From NCBI RefSeq assembly GCF_040939125.1, contig NZ_CP162495.1, forward strand, positions 1,984,001-2,048,000: a stretch of 64,000 nt of DNA, given 5' to 3'. The position numbers and the translations under genes were made by a program. Positions 18,316 through 28,144 of the stretch are shown here, in pieces (position 1 is the first letter of the stretch; the number at the start of each line of letters is the position of its first letter). The DNA comes from Clostridium sp. BJN0013. Lineage in GTDB: Bacteria; Bacillota; Clostridia; Clostridiales; Clostridiaceae. Below the pieces are notes generated by a model. It was not told the DNA's origin and made no database searches. It saw only the letters and a program-made list of their open reading frames with translations.

Positions 18316-19101
18316 TTATTTGCAATAACCTTTAACTGCATCTCTCCATACTATATATCCCTTTCCATTTATATGCAGTCCATCTACAGTATATTCCCGG
18401 TAAAGCTTATTTTCATTGGGTAAAGTGAAAAGAGAATATAAATCTATATATTTAATATCAAAATTTTTACAAAGTTCTCTTAAAGAAGCATTTAGCTCTA
18501 TTATTTGTTTGTCATTTGTATTAGTTTTAAATAAATCCTTATTTATAGGTAGTACACTTTGAACATATATAGTAGTGTCAGGGGAATTCTCTTTTATAGT
18601 TTCTAGTATCTTAGAGTAGTTAGTTATTATGTTTTTTGAGGTTAAGCCCCTGCCTATATCGTTTATTCCCAGCATAATAAAAATTTTGCTTGGTTTTAAT
18701 CTGGTTATTTCACTTATTCTATTTAATGTACCAGAGGTTGTATCATAACTTATACCTCGATTTAACACATTAGGATTATTCAATAGTTCATTCCATTCGG
18801 CAATATCTATCAAGCTATCTCCTAAGAATATTATTTTTCCATAACCACTATAGGTATTCATAAAAGTGGTTACTCTGTTTATGTAATATTGTTGATAGAT
18901 ATCAGTACTTAAATTTATATTGATCATTTGTTCCATATTTTCTGGATTTGAAGAACTAGCAGTATTATTTAAATAATTAGAGCTTGAGGATGTAGAGCTA
19001 AAAGGTGTATATATTTTATTAATATGTTTTTCGCAGTTTACTAAAATAATTAATAATGCTAGAGTAACTATAATTAATGTTGAAATTTTTTTGATTTTCA
19101 T
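18316..19101 (-). CDS. SGNH/GDSL-type hydrolase, membrane-anchored or exported
   Basis: 261 residues. The N-terminus (MKIKKISTLIIVTLALLIIL) is a signal sequence or anchor; Cys23 follows, but LVNC is a poor lipobox. A Ser/Asn-rich linker precedes an SGNH-hydrolase domain whose four blocks are visible: GDS with S96 (IIFLGDSLID), the Gly block (NRGISYDTTSG), N147 (LGINDIG) and D240-x-x-H243 (VDGLHING). These proteins are esterases, acyltransferases or lipases acting outside the membrane; the substrate here is unknown. RBS AAGGAGAGA precedes the ATG. Its unusually long upstream region may be structured. Confidence 0.88.
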   Translation of the reverse strand: MKIKKISTLIIVTLALLIILVNCEKHINKIYTPFSSTSSSSNYLNNTASSSNPENMEQMININLSTDIYQQYYINRVTTFMNTYSGYGKIIFLGDSLIDIAEWNELLNNPNVLNRGISYDTTSGTLNRISEITRLKPSKIFIMLGINDIGRGLTSKNIITNYSKILETIKENSPDTTIYVQSVLPINKDLFKTNTNDKQIIELNASLRELCKNFDIKYIDLYSLFTLPNENKLYREYTVDGLHINGKGYIVWRDAVKGYCK

Positions 19102-19129
19102 ATATTATCTCTCCTTGTATAATGTAGTT

Positions 19130-19390
19130 ACAATATTCGATAGAAAACTATCTTGAATTCTAACGAACATTATAACTCATTTCTTTTAATTCATTCGAAG
19201 ATTTTCTACCCGATAGGGTGTACTAATCTCGTCTAATTTAGTTTTCTATTTAAGCCACACTAGTAAATACTGTCGTATAATATCTTCTGAATAGAAGATA
19301 GATGTATCTCTCCTAGGAAGTAACTCTAAAAAGTTATTACTACCTGAAAAAAGAGTATCATTCCATCAGTGAGAGTTCTATGTTTAGAGT
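19130..19390 (-). ncRNA. Candidate structured leader or small RNA
   Basis: About 260 bases of comparatively complex sequence with no ORF. On the minus strand it can form AGTAATAACTTTTTAGAGTTACT and ATCTATCTTC / GAAGATA hairpins and carries GC-richer islands (CACCCTATCGGGTAG). It ends ~30 bases before the SGNH hydrolase gene, so it may be its 5' leader. Strand and family are unresolved. Confidence 0.3.
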
Positions 19391-19649
19391 GTTATACAAT
19401 TTTAATTTTACATATTTATTTTTAAAAAAATTAAAATAAATATACTTCCGTAAAATTTAATTACATAACTAGAATAACATGTTATTGAAAAAATTGTTTA
19501 AAAAATATGTAAAAATTACAAAGAAAATTAAATATTAATAAAAAAATTTGTTGTTTTTGAATATATTTTTGAAGACAAGCCTTTTATATGTTAAAATGAA
19601 CTGGGTGGTATCCATTTGGAACTACACTTTATTTTATGGGAGGAAAATC

Positions 19650-20033
19650 ATGCAGTTAAATATGCTGAAATCCAAAATTCATAGAGCTACTGTTACAGAA
19701 GCAAATCTTAATTATGTAGGTAGTATAACAATTGATAGAGAGCTTATGGAAAGAGCCCACATAATTGAATATGAAAAGATTCAAGTTGTAGATATAGATA
19801 ATGGAAATAGACTTGAAACTTATGTTATAGCAGGAGAAGAGGGAAGTAAGGTAATTTGTTTAAATGGAGCTGCTGCCAGATGTGTACAGCCAGGAGATAA
19901 AGTTATTTTAATGACTTATTGTCAGATAGATGAAAAAGAGGCTAAAGCTCATAAACCCATAGTGGTATTTTTAAATGAAAATAACTCAATTTCTCAAGTA
20001 ACTGATTATGAAAAACATGGACAAGTAAAATAA
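19650..20033 (+). CDS. panD: Aspartate 1-decarboxylase precursor
   Basis: 127 residues, the standard PanD length. It makes beta-alanine for pantothenate and CoA. The proprotein cleaves itself at G24-S25 (NYVGSITID), generating the pyruvoyl group; K9 and Y22 of the active site are present, as is the conserved NGAAAR segment. I start at the ATG at 19650 behind GGGAGG; the open frame extends upstream to 19548 but the family N-terminus ([18 protein letters not shown]) begins here. No panB or panC is adjacent, so it is a single-gene unit ended by a strong terminator. Confidence 0.96.
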   Translation: MQLNMLKSKIHRATVTEANLNYVGSITIDRELMERAHIIEYEKIQVVDIDNGNRLETYVIAGEEGSKVICLNGAAARCVQPGDKVILMTYCQIDEKEAKAHKPIVVFLNENNSISQVTDYEKHGQVK

Positions 20034-20034
20034 T

Positions 20035-20071
20035 AAAATTAAGCCTATTTTTTAAGTAGGCTTAATTTTTA
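20035..20071. terminator. Terminator between panD and the LOG-family gene
   Basis: AAATTAAGCCTA pairs with TAGGCTTAATTTTT. It is symmetric enough to serve both converging genes. Confidence 0.8.
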
Positions 20072-20078
20072 TATTCTT

Positions 20079-20663
20079 CTAATTTTGAGAGAATTCATAC
20101 CATTTAGTTTTCATTATAGGAGGAGTATAGTTTTTCATTTTTTCTACTAATAAGAGGGGGTTGTCCGATATTGAAATAATTTTTAAACTAGATTTATCCA
20201 TAAAGCCCTCAGTACAGGTAGCATTAAGCATATCCATAAGAGGATTGTAGTAATTTAATACATTTAATAATCCAATGGGCTTTTTATGAATTCCAAGCTG
20301 GGCCCAACTGAGAACTTCAAATAGTTCTTCATAAGTGCCAAGACCCCCAGGAAGGGCTATAAATCCATCAGAGAGATCAGCCATAATTTTTTTTCTTTCA
20401 TGCATATCTTTAACCTCAATAAGTTTGGTTAAATTTTCATGAACTGATTCACCGGAGAAAAGTCCTTTAGGAATAACACCTGTAACTTTTCCATTATTTT
20501 TTAAAACTTCCTTTGATATTTCTCCCATAAGTCCTACTTTTGAACCACCATATATTAATTCTATTTTATTTTCCACTAATATTTTGCCAAGAAGTCTGGC
20601 GTTTCTCTGGTATTCTGGATGTAAACCGGAATTAGAACCAGAATAAACACATATTGCTTTCAT
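20079..20663 (-). CDS. LOG-family protein (TIGR00730 type)
   Basis: 194 residues of the lysine-decarboxylase-like LOG family. The nucleotide-binding motifs are YGGSKVGLMG (38-47) and PGGLGTYEE (105-113), with R90 and K91 in MHERKK. Characterised members hydrolyse nucleoside 5'-monophosphates, releasing the free base and ribose 5-phosphate; in plants this activates cytokinins. The role in clostridia is unknown, probably nucleotide salvage or clean-up. RBS AGGAGG precedes the ATG. The next minus-strand gene ends 109 bases upstream. Confidence 0.88.
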   Translation of the reverse strand: MKAICVYSGSNSGLHPEYQRNARLLGKILVENKIELIYGGSKVGLMGEISKEVLKNNGKVTGVIPKGLFSGESVHENLTKLIEVKDMHERKKIMADLSDGFIALPGGLGTYEELFEVLSWAQLGIHKKPIGLLNVLNYYNPLMDMLNATCTEGFMDKSSLKIISISDNPLLLVEKMKNYTPPIMKTKWYEFSQN

Positions 20664-20772
20664 TTATGATAAACCTCCTGAAATACATTTTTAAGCTGAA
20701 ATAGTACATATTGTTTATCTTATATTATATGAATAAGACCTTAATAAACTTACAGTAATTTTTATTAAATTA

Positions 20773-21270
20773 TTATTTATTATCATATAGACTCATATGT
20801 TTTATAATATCCTTATATTTTTGGGAAACTTCAGGATAGACTGTGAGCATGGTATCAATAACATAATCAATATTTGTGTCATCAATTTTTTTTGCATTGG
20901 TGCCATTAAAAACTATCATGTCCTTGCTGTCTAAAGAATTATAGATCTCACTTACAATAGGTGACTGCATAACCTTATCATTTTCTATGCATTTTTCTGA
21001 AAAATATAGTATATCTTCGACTACAATAAGCTGACCATAAGTGTATTCTTTTTGACAAGGTTTTAAATTGTAATCTGTACTGCAATCAAACATAGTATGT
21101 TCAACATGTTTAAAATCAAGTACATTTTCATTTTCTTTTCTAGTTAGCACGCATCTAACATCTAATTCCATTAATCTTTTTTGCATATGTTCTGAAAAAC
21201 TTTTTCCAAATTCAGCAATAAACATTTTCATTGATATTGTTTTTTTCATTTTATAATTTTTTTTATACAT
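20773..21270 (-). CDS. Hypothetical cytoplasmic protein
   Basis: 165 residues, not recognised. The start ATG has an excellent AAGGAG at seven bases. It has no signal peptide or membrane segment. It contains six Cys, two of them in FDCSTDYNLKPCQKEY, too scattered for a known metal motif. The pattern of alternating strands and helices (MKMFIAEFG, RCVLTRK, QLIVVEDILYF, MIVFNGTNAKKI, then a C-terminal helix) suggests an alpha/beta domain. It could form an operon with the LOG-family gene downstream. Confidence 0.6.
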   Translation of the reverse strand: MYKKNYKMKKTISMKMFIAEFGKSFSEHMQKRLMELDVRCVLTRKENENVLDFKHVEHTMFDCSTDYNLKPCQKEYTYGQLIVVEDILYFSEKCIENDKVMQSPIVSEIYNSLDSKDMIVFNGTNAKKIDDTNIDYVIDTMLTVYPEVSQKYKDIIKHMSLYDNK

Positions 21271-21521
21271 ATCATATCTCCTTTTTATTTTATATATAAA
21301 AAACCACCTTTTAATGGCGGTATATCAATACAAATTATATATTAAAGCTAGGTTTTAAATTAAATATTTTAAAATTTATAGAGTTTTTGCATGAATAATA
21401 GGGGTATACTACTCTTTATTTAGAATTTTTATATTAGTTTTTGGATGTAAATCAATCATTACATAATAATTATAACATAAATAGATGTGTAATAGTAGAA
21501 GAATAAAAAACTTCTATGAAA

Positions 21522-21681
21522 ATCAAGTGATTAAGAGATTAAGGTAGGAGTTTGTTTATAAGGGATGCTTTTCTCCATCTGAACCTTAGAGGAGCTTATA
21601 AAGGGGTGTAGCAGTGATCATCTCCAGTTTTGAAGAAGCTGTAGGTGTTAGCTAATTCCAGTCTTTGGATAAATGATTTGA
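21522..21681 (+). ncRNA. Candidate structured RNA, copy B
   Basis: Homologous to the minus-strand copy A at 16999-17161, with conserved blocks spread over the full 160 bases. The ends TCAAGTGATT and AATGATTTGA can pair (nine of ten, one of them G-U on the plus strand), closing the structure; the corresponding ends in copy A differ in sequence but can also pair. No ORF is present. It lies 245 bases before gltB and could be an independent RNA or part of the gltB leader. The family is not recognised. Confidence 0.55.
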
Positions 21682-21782
21682 ATGTTAAGTAATTTGTATA
21701 AAAAAGTGAAATTATAATTTATAAAACTTGCATAGTATAAAAAAATGTGATAAAATCATTATTAAAATGTTGATAAATTTAT

Positions 21783-21894
21783 AATATCTTTAATATCAGG
21801 TAATTAAAATTTAAAGATATTATTGTATTTATTCATAATTAAAGAAGAATAGGTTTGAGATGCATTTCTGGGGCTTAGAGAAATGCATTTTTAT
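21783..21894 (+). promoter_or_regulatory. Two hairpins in the gltB leader, possible attenuator
   Basis: First hairpin: AATATCTTTAA pairs with TTAAAGATATT (21783-21822). Second: ATGCATTTCT pairs with AGAAATGCAT followed by TTTTTATT (about 21860-21895), which has the form of an intrinsic terminator and lies 30 bases before the gltB start codon. A terminator this close to the gene suggests conditional read-through. No T-box motif or known riboswitch core was seen. Confidence 0.5.
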
Positions 21895-21925
21895 TCAAAA
21901 AGTTTTTTAGATAGGGGCTGACGGT

Positions 21926-24900
21926 ATGAATTATAGTTCGGGATTTCCTTCAAAACAAGGTCTTTATGATCCAAAATATGAGAAGGATTCTTGTGGAGTG
22001 GGCTTTATAGCCAGTATAAAAGGTGAAAAAACCCATGATATTGTAAAAAAAGGTATTCAAATTTTAGTTAATTTAACTCACAGAGGGGCAGTAGGTTCTG
22101 ATACTAAAACTGGAGATGGAGCAGGTATACTTGTTCAAATTCCAGATGAATTTTTTAGAATAAGTTGTGATAATTTAGGGATGGAATTGCCTAAGGCTGG
22201 AGAGTACGCAGTTGGAATGGTATTTTTCCCTAAGGAAACCGCTTTAAGACTGCAGTGTGAAGGAATAATTGAAAGGGTGACAGAAGAGGAAGGACAAAAA
22301 GTATTAGGCTGGAGAGATGTTCCAACTGACAACAGGAGTATAGGAGAAACTGCCAAAGGTACAGAACCTATTATAAGACAGATATTTATAGGAAAGAATT
22401 TAAAAGATCAAAATGCGTTTGAGAGAAAGTTGTACGTAATTAGGAAAAGAGTAGAAAATGAAGTAAGAAAACTTCTTGGAGATATAGTAAAATCTTTTTA
22501 TATATGTAGTCTTTCAAGTAGAACTATAGTTTACAAAGGGCTATTACTGGCAGAACAGATAAAAAAGTTTTATATTGATTTAAATGATATAAATTTTAAA
22601 AGTGCTATTGCCTTAGTACATCAAAGGTATAGTACAAATACTTTTCCTACATGGGATTTAGCACAACCATTTAGATATCTTGGACATAATGGAGAAATAA
22701 ATACTATAAGAGGAAATAGGAATTGGATGAAGGCACGTGAAGGCGTACTTAAATCTGAAACTTTTGGAAAGGACATACAAAAGCTTTTTCCTATAGTAGA
22801 TTCAGAGAGCAGTGATTCTGCTTCCCTTGATAATGCGCTGGAATTATTATATCAAGATGGCAGATCTCTTCCTCATGCACTTATGTTGCTTATACCAGAA
22901 GCATGGTTTGGAAATCAGCATATGGAGCAATACAAAAAAGATTTTTATGAATATCATGGCTCATTAATAGAGGCCTGGGACGGACCTGCTGCAGTTTCTT
23001 TTTCTGATGGTGTACAAGTAGGTGCAACTTTAGATAGAAATGGTTTGAGACCAGCAAGATATATAGTAACTAAAAGTGGTTTTGTGGTAATGGCATCGGA
23101 AGTTGGGGTATTGGAATTTAAAGAAAGTGATATAGCAGAAAAAGGAAAACTGAAACCAGGAGAAATGTTTGTTGTAGATACTGCAAAGGGAAAAATTATT
23201 AAAGATAAGGAATTGAAAGAAGAAATATGTAAGATGAAACCTTATGGGGAAATATTAAAAAATTTGAGATTTACCCTTGATATGTTCAATTCCGTTAAAG
23301 AAAAAGAGGAAATAACTCCAGAGGTGTTAAAAGAAAAGCAACAAGCCTTCGGATATACTATTGAAGATTTAAAAAGAATAATAGAGCCTATGTCAGAAAA
23401 TGGTAAAGAACCGGTGGGTTCTATGGGAAATGATGCACCTTTTGCAGTGCTTTCAAATAAAAATCAGTTGCTGTTTTCCTACTTTAAACAACTTTTTGCC
23501 CAGGTAACTAATCCCCCTATAGATCCTATCAGAGAAAGACCGGTAATGTCACTTTTTAATTATATAGGATCTACTCAGGCAAATGTATTAAATACTGAAA
23601 TTTTAATTGATCCTTTTATAGAGATTTATAGTCCTACATTAACAGATGAGGAAATATCAAAAATAAAAAGTTTGAGAAATAAAAATTTCAAAACTACAAC
23701 AGTACCTATTACTTTTAAATATGATATGGGAATAGAAGGTTTTAAAGATGCTCTTAAAAAAATTTGTGAGAGGGCTTCAAAGAGAATAAAAGAAGGTTAT
23801 AATATATTGGTGCTTAGTGATAAAAATGTGGATTCCTATGAAGCGGCAATACCAAGCCTTTTGGCAGTTTCGGCAGTACAGCATCATCTTATTAGAGAAA
23901 AAAGTCGTACAAAAGTTTCAATTATTGTAGAAACAGGGGAAGCAAGAGAAACTATGCATTTTGCATTACTTGTAGGGTGCGGTGCTTCTGCGGTTAATCC
24001 TTATCTTGTATATCAGACTATAGATCAAATGATAAAAGATGGTGATATGAAAAATATTACACCAGATGAGGCAAAGAAAAATTATATTAAAGCTGTAAAT
24101 AATGGTATACTTAAGATTTTATCGAAAATGGGTATATCGCCGCTGCAAAGTTATCATGGTGCACAGATATTTGAGGCTATAGGTCTGGATTCAGAGTTTA
24201 TAGATAAATATTTTGAAGGTATGCCTTCAAGAATAGGCGGAGTTGGCATTGACGTAATAGCTCAAGAAGTACTTACAAGACATAATAATGCTTTTAATAA
24301 AATAAGGAAACCTATTTCTCAGCTAGATGTAGGGGGCAATTATTCATGGAGAAAGGGAGGAGAATTTCACCTTTTCAATCCAGAGACTATATATAAACTT
24401 CAGGTTGCATCTAGAACCAATGATTATGAACTCTATAAAGAATATGCAGATATAATAAATAACCAGGATAAAAATTTATGTACAATACGTGGTTTGTTTA
24501 AATTGAAAAAGGGAAAGGAAATTCCATTAGAAGAAGTTGAACCGTTAAGTGAAATACTTAAAAGATTCTGTACAGGGGCTATGTCTTTTGGTTCTATAAG
24601 TAAAGAAGCTCATGAAACTATAGCTATAGCTATGAATAGGATAGGCGGAAGAAGCAATACAGGAGAAGGTGGGGAAGACCCTGAAAGATATATACTGGAC
24701 CCTAATGGAGATTCAAGAAGAAGTGCTATAAAACAAATAGCTTCAGCACGTTTTGGCGTAACTACTGAATATTTGGTTAATGCAGATGAACTTCAAATTA
24801 AAATGGCTCAAGGGGCAAAACCAGGTGAGGGTGGACAACTTCCAGGTAGAAAAGTAGATAAGTATATTGCTAAAACTAGACACTCTACTCCAGGCATAGA

Positions 24901-26455
24901 TCTTATTTCACCGCCTCCTCATCATGATATTTATTCTATAGAAGATTTGGCACAACTTATATATGATTTGAAAAATGTAAATCCTCAAGCAAACGTAAGT
25001 GTTAAGCTGGTCTCAGAGGTAGGAGTAGGAACAATTGCCGCAGGAGTAGCAAAGGCTCATGCAGATTTAATATTAATAAGTGGACATGATGGTGGTACAG
25101 GAGCATCGCCAATTTCATCTATTAAACATGCGGGAATTCCTTGGGAGCTTGGCTTATCAGAAACCCAGCAAGTTCTCTTGTTGAATGATTTGAGGAGTAG
25201 GGTAAGAATTCAAACTGATGGACAGCTAAAAACTGGAAGAGATGTAATTATTGCAGCTTTGCTTGGAGCAGAGGAGTTTGGATTTGCAACTACAGCTCTT
25301 GTAGTAATGGGATGTACTATGCTTAGAAAATGTCATCAAAATACCTGTGATATGGGTATAGCCACACAGGATCCGGAACTTAGAAAGAATTTTAAAGGTA
25401 AACCTGAATATATAATAAATTTTCTTACTTTTATTGCACAGGAAGTGAGAGAATATATGGCTAAACTTGGATTTAGAACGGTAAATGAAATGGTTGGAAG
25501 GGTGGATATGCTAGAAACAAAGGATGCCATTGATCATTGGAAAGCTAAGGGATTGGATTTGTCTTCAATTTTGTATAAACCATATATGCCAAAGAGAATT
25601 AAATCTTACTGTGTAATACCTCAAGATCATGGGCTCAGTGAAGCACTAGATTATAAACTTATTGAAATGTCAAAGAAAGCAATAGCAGATAAATCTAAAG
25701 TTAATATTAACATGGAGATAAAAAATGTAAATCGTTCAGTAGGTATAATGTTAAGTGGCACAATTGCTAAAAAGTATGGAAGTGTTGGACTGCCAGAAGA
25801 TACCATTACAATAAATTTCAAAGGCTCTGCAGGACAAAGTTTTGGTGCTTTTGGAGTACGTGGACTTACCTTGATACTGGAAGGTGACGCCAACGATTAT
25901 GTGGGCAAGGGACTATCAGGAGGTAAAGTGATTATTAAAACTCCAGAAGAAGCAACTTTTGTAGAAGAAAATAATATTATAGCTGGAAATACTATCTTAT
26001 ACGGAGCTACATCTGGAAAGCTGTTTTTAAATGGAAGTGTAGGAGAAAGATTTGCCGTAAGAAATAGTGGAGCTATGGCTGTAGTAGAAGGTGTTGGAGA
26101 TCACGGTTGTGAATATATGACTGGCGGAATAGTGGTTATTATAGGTAAAATGGGTAGAAATTTTGCAGCTGGTATGAGCGGCGGTATAGCTTATGTACTG
26201 GATGAAGATAATTCTTTCAATGATAAATGCAACATGGAAATGGTAGAAATTGAGGAGAACTTAGATAGTGACGATATGGAAGTGATAGATAGTCTACTCA
26301 AGGAACATTATAAATATACAGATAGTACAAAGGCTGAAAAAATTCTTAATCAGTGGAATGTTTATAAAACCAAATTTAAGAAAGTAATACCTACTGCATA
26401 TAAACTTATACTTGAACAACAAAAATCAGAAGCAGCTACTGCTTCTAATATGTAG
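21926..26455 (+). CDS. gltB: Glutamate synthase (NADPH) large subunit
   Basis: 1509 residues, the full GOGAT alpha length. Transfers the amide of glutamine to 2-oxoglutarate. Domain order is normal: class II amidotransferase with nucleophile C23 (DSCGVGF) exposed by removal of a 22-residue propeptide; a central domain; the FMN/3Fe-4S synthase domain (GAMSFGSIS, KPGEGGQLPG, and the cysteines of MGCTMLRKCHQNTCDMGIA); and the C-terminal beta-helix domain with repeated G-x-G units (GDHGCEYMTGG...). An AGGGGCTGA RBS precedes the ATG. gltD follows 10 bases later with an AGGAGG, so the two subunits are translated together. Confidence 0.97.
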   Translation: MNYSSGFPSKQGLYDPKYEKDSCGVGFIASIKGEKTHDIVKKGIQILVNLTHRGAVGSDTKTGDGAGILVQIPDEFFRISCDNLGMELPKAGEYAVGMVFFPKETALRLQCEGIIERVTEEEGQKVLGWRDVPTDNRSIGETAKGTEPIIRQIFIGKNLKDQNAFERKLYVIRKRVENEVRKLLGDIVKSFYICSLSSRTIVYKGLLLAEQIKKFYIDLNDINFKSAIALVHQRYSTNTFPTWDLAQPFRYLGHNGEINTIRGNRNWMKAREGVLKSETFGKDIQKLFPIVDSESSDSASLDNALELLYQDGRSLPHALMLLIPEAWFGNQHMEQYKKDFYEYHGSLIEAWDGPAAVSFSDGVQVGATLDRNGLRPARYIVTKSGFVVMASEVGVLEFKESDIAEKGKLKPGEMFVVDTAKGKIIKDKELKEEICKMKPYGEILKNLRFTLDMFNSVKEKEEITPEVLKEKQQAFGYTIEDLKRIIEPMSENGKEPVGSMGNDAPFAVLSNKNQLLFSYFKQLFAQVTNPPIDPIRERPVMSLFNYIGSTQANVLNTEILIDPFIEIYSPTLTDEEISKIKSLRNKNFKTTTVPITFKYDMGIEGFKDALKKICERASKRIKEGYNILVLSDKNVDSYEAAIPSLLAVSAVQHHLIREKSRTKVSIIVETGEARETMHFALLVGCGASAVNPYLVYQTIDQMIKDGDMKNITPDEAKKNYIKAVNNGILKILSKMGISPLQSYHGAQIFEAIGLDSEFIDKYFEGMPSRIGGVGIDVIAQEVLTRHNNAFNKIRKPISQLDVGGNYSWRKGGEFHLFNPETIYKLQVASRTNDYELYKEYADIINNQDKNLCTIRGLFKLKKGKEIPLEEVEPLSEILKRFCTGAMSFGSISKEAHETIAIAMNRIGGRSNTGEGGEDPERYILDPNGDSRRSAIKQIASARFGVTTEYLVNADELQIKMAQGAKPGEGGQLPGRKVDKYIAKTRHSTPGIDLISPPPHHDIYSIEDLAQLIYDLKNVNPQANVSVKLVSEVGVGTIAAGVAKAHADLILISGHDGGTGASPISSIKHAGIPWELGLSETQQVLLLNDLRSRVRIQTDGQLKTGRDVIIAALLGAEEFGFATTALVVMGCTMLRKCHQNTCDMGIATQDPELRKNFKGKPEYIINFLTFIAQEVREYMAKLGFRTVNEMVGRVDMLETKDAIDHWKAKGLDLSSILYKPYMPKRIKSYCVIPQDHGLSEALDYKLIEMSKKAIADKSKVNINMEIKNVNRSVGIMLSGTIAKKYGSVGLPEDTITINFKGSAGQSFGAFGVRGLTLILEGDANDYVGKGLSGGKVIIKTPEEATFVEENNIIAGNTILYGATSGKLFLNGSVGERFAVRNSGAMAVVEGVGDHGCEYMTGGIVVIIGKMGRNFAAGMSGGIAYVLDEDNSFNDKCNMEMVEIEENLDSDDMEVIDSLLKEHYKYTDSTKAEKILNQWNVYKTKFKKVIPTAYKLILEQQKSEAATASNM

Positions 26456-26465
26456 GAGGTACATT

Positions 26466-27899
26466 ATGGGAAAATTAACTGGTTTTAAAGAATATAAAAG
26501 AGAAAATCCAAAAAAGCGGACAGTGGAAGAAAGAATTAAAGATTATAAAGAAGTATACTATAAATTTCCAGAGGACAAATTGAATTTACAGGCGGCAAGA
26601 TGTATGGACTGTGGTACTCCTTTTTGCAATTGGGCATGTCCTATTCAAAATTTAATTCCAGATTGGAATGATTTTATATATAAACGTGAGTGGAAAAAAG
26701 CTTTTGAAAGACTTTCCCTTACAAATACTTTTCCAGAATTTACAGGCAGGATATGTCCTGCGCTCTGTGAAGGTTCCTGTACCCTTGGAGTAAACAGAGA
26801 ACCTGTATCGGCGAGGGAAATAGAACTTAATATAATAGAAAAAGCTTTTGAAAAAAGTTGGGTAGAACCTATACTTCCAAAAGTAAGGACAGGGAAAAAT
26901 ATAGCCATAATAGGTTCAGGACCTTCAGGACTTGCTGCTGCTGCGGAACTTAATTCCGTAGGTCATAGTGTTACTGTATTTGAAAGAGAGGATGAACCAG
27001 GGGGATTATTAAGGTATGGTATTCCTGATTTTAAATTGGAAAAGTATGTAGTAACCAGAAGAATAAATATAATGAAAGAAGAGGGAATAGTTTTTAAAAC
27101 CAATACCAATGTGGGAGTAAATTACTCTACCCGTGAACTTTTGAAAAATTTTGATGTGGTAATTTTAACAGGAGGCTCTACTATTCCGAGGAATCTTAAT
27201 ATTGAAGGAAGAGAACTTGGAGGGATATATTTTGCTGTAGATTTTTTAAAGCAGCAGAATAAAAGAGTGTCGAAGAAATCCATTAAAGGGAAAAGTGTAA
27301 CTGCAGAAGGTAAAGTGGTAGTAGTTATTGGTGGGGGAGATACAGGATCGGATTGTATAGGTACTTCTATAAGACAAGGAGCCAAAGCTGTTTATCAATA
27401 TGAAGTCATGCCAAAGCCTCCAGTGGAGAGAAATGATAAAATGCCTTGGCCCATATTTCCTAAAACTCTTAAAGTAACAACTTCTCATGAAGAGGGATGT
27501 ATTAGAGAATGGTGTGTAAGTACTAAAAAATTCATAGGAGAGAAGGGAGTTTTAAAAGCTCTTGAAGGTGTAAAAGTACAATGGAAAAATGAAAATGGAA
27601 AAATGGTGATGGAGGAAGTACCTGGTACGGAATTTCAGCAGCCTGTGGATATAGTTCTTTTAGCTATGGGATTCCTCCATCCTCAACATGAGGGCTTGCT
27701 GGAAGAACTTGGAGTAAAATTTGATGCTAGGGGAAATGTAATAGCTGATGAAAATTATATGACTGAAAAAGATGGCATATTTGTAGCTGGTGATATGAGA
27801 CGGGGACAGTCTCTTGTAGTATGGGCATTAAATGATGGAAGAAGAGTAGCAAAAAGTGTGGACGAATATTTAATGGGAGAAACATCTTTAAGGGGATAG
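26466..27899 (+). CDS. gltD: Glutamate synthase (NADPH) small subunit
   Basis: 477 residues from the ATG at 26466, which has TAGGAGG at six bases and matches the family start; the longer frame beginning inside gltB is not needed. The N-terminal part carries two Cys groups for 4Fe-4S clusters (C46, C49, C54, C58; C97, C101, C105). The FAD site is IGSGPSGLAAAAEL (149-162) and the NADPH site is VIGGGDTGSDC. The subunit passes electrons from NADPH to the large subunit. It is the last gene of the gltBD operon, with a hairpin terminator after it. Confidence 0.97.
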   Translation: MGKLTGFKEYKRENPKKRTVEERIKDYKEVYYKFPEDKLNLQAARCMDCGTPFCNWACPIQNLIPDWNDFIYKREWKKAFERLSLTNTFPEFTGRICPALCEGSCTLGVNREPVSAREIELNIIEKAFEKSWVEPILPKVRTGKNIAIIGSGPSGLAAAAELNSVGHSVTVFEREDEPGGLLRYGIPDFKLEKYVVTRRINIMKEEGIVFKTNTNVGVNYSTRELLKNFDVVILTGGSTIPRNLNIEGRELGGIYFAVDFLKQQNKRVSKKSIKGKSVTAEGKVVVVIGGGDTGSDCIGTSIRQGAKAVYQYEVMPKPPVERNDKMPWPIFPKTLKVTTSHEEGCIREWCVSTKKFIGEKGVLKALEGVKVQWKNENGKMVMEEVPGTEFQQPVDIVLLAMGFLHPQHEGLLEELGVKFDARGNVIADENYMTEKDGIFVAGDMRRGQSLVVWALNDGRRVAKSVDEYLMGETSLRG

Positions 27900-27991
27900 T
27901 GAATTAATTCACAATTCACGATGCACAATTTGTAATGTATAATTGATTTTAAAGTATAGAGTTTGATGACGATTATGCAGCTATTTCAAGG

Positions 27992-28038
27992 GAACTCACT
28001 TTATGTAGGCTAAATACTACATGGAGTGAGTTTGCTGT
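27992..28038 (+). terminator. Terminator after gltD
   Basis: AACTCACTTTATGTAG pairs with CTACATGGAGTGAGTT around an 8-base loop, with small internal mismatches, and is followed by a T-rich run (TGCTGTTTTGTCTTT). Confidence 0.65.
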
Positions 28039-28093
28039 TTTGTCTTTAACAATATTTTAATGTATAGAATTATATAAAAATTTAAAAAATCTA

Positions 28094-28122
28094 TTGACAT
28101 GTAAATTGATTTATATTATACT
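28094..28122 (+). promoter_or_regulatory. Sigma-A-type promoter of the ilvBN leader
   Basis: TTGACA, exactly 17 bases, then TATACT. It lies just ahead of the first T-box; no equally good promoter was seen between the two T-boxes. Confidence 0.8.
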
Positions 28123-28144
28123 TAGTTCATATTTAAATAGTAAA

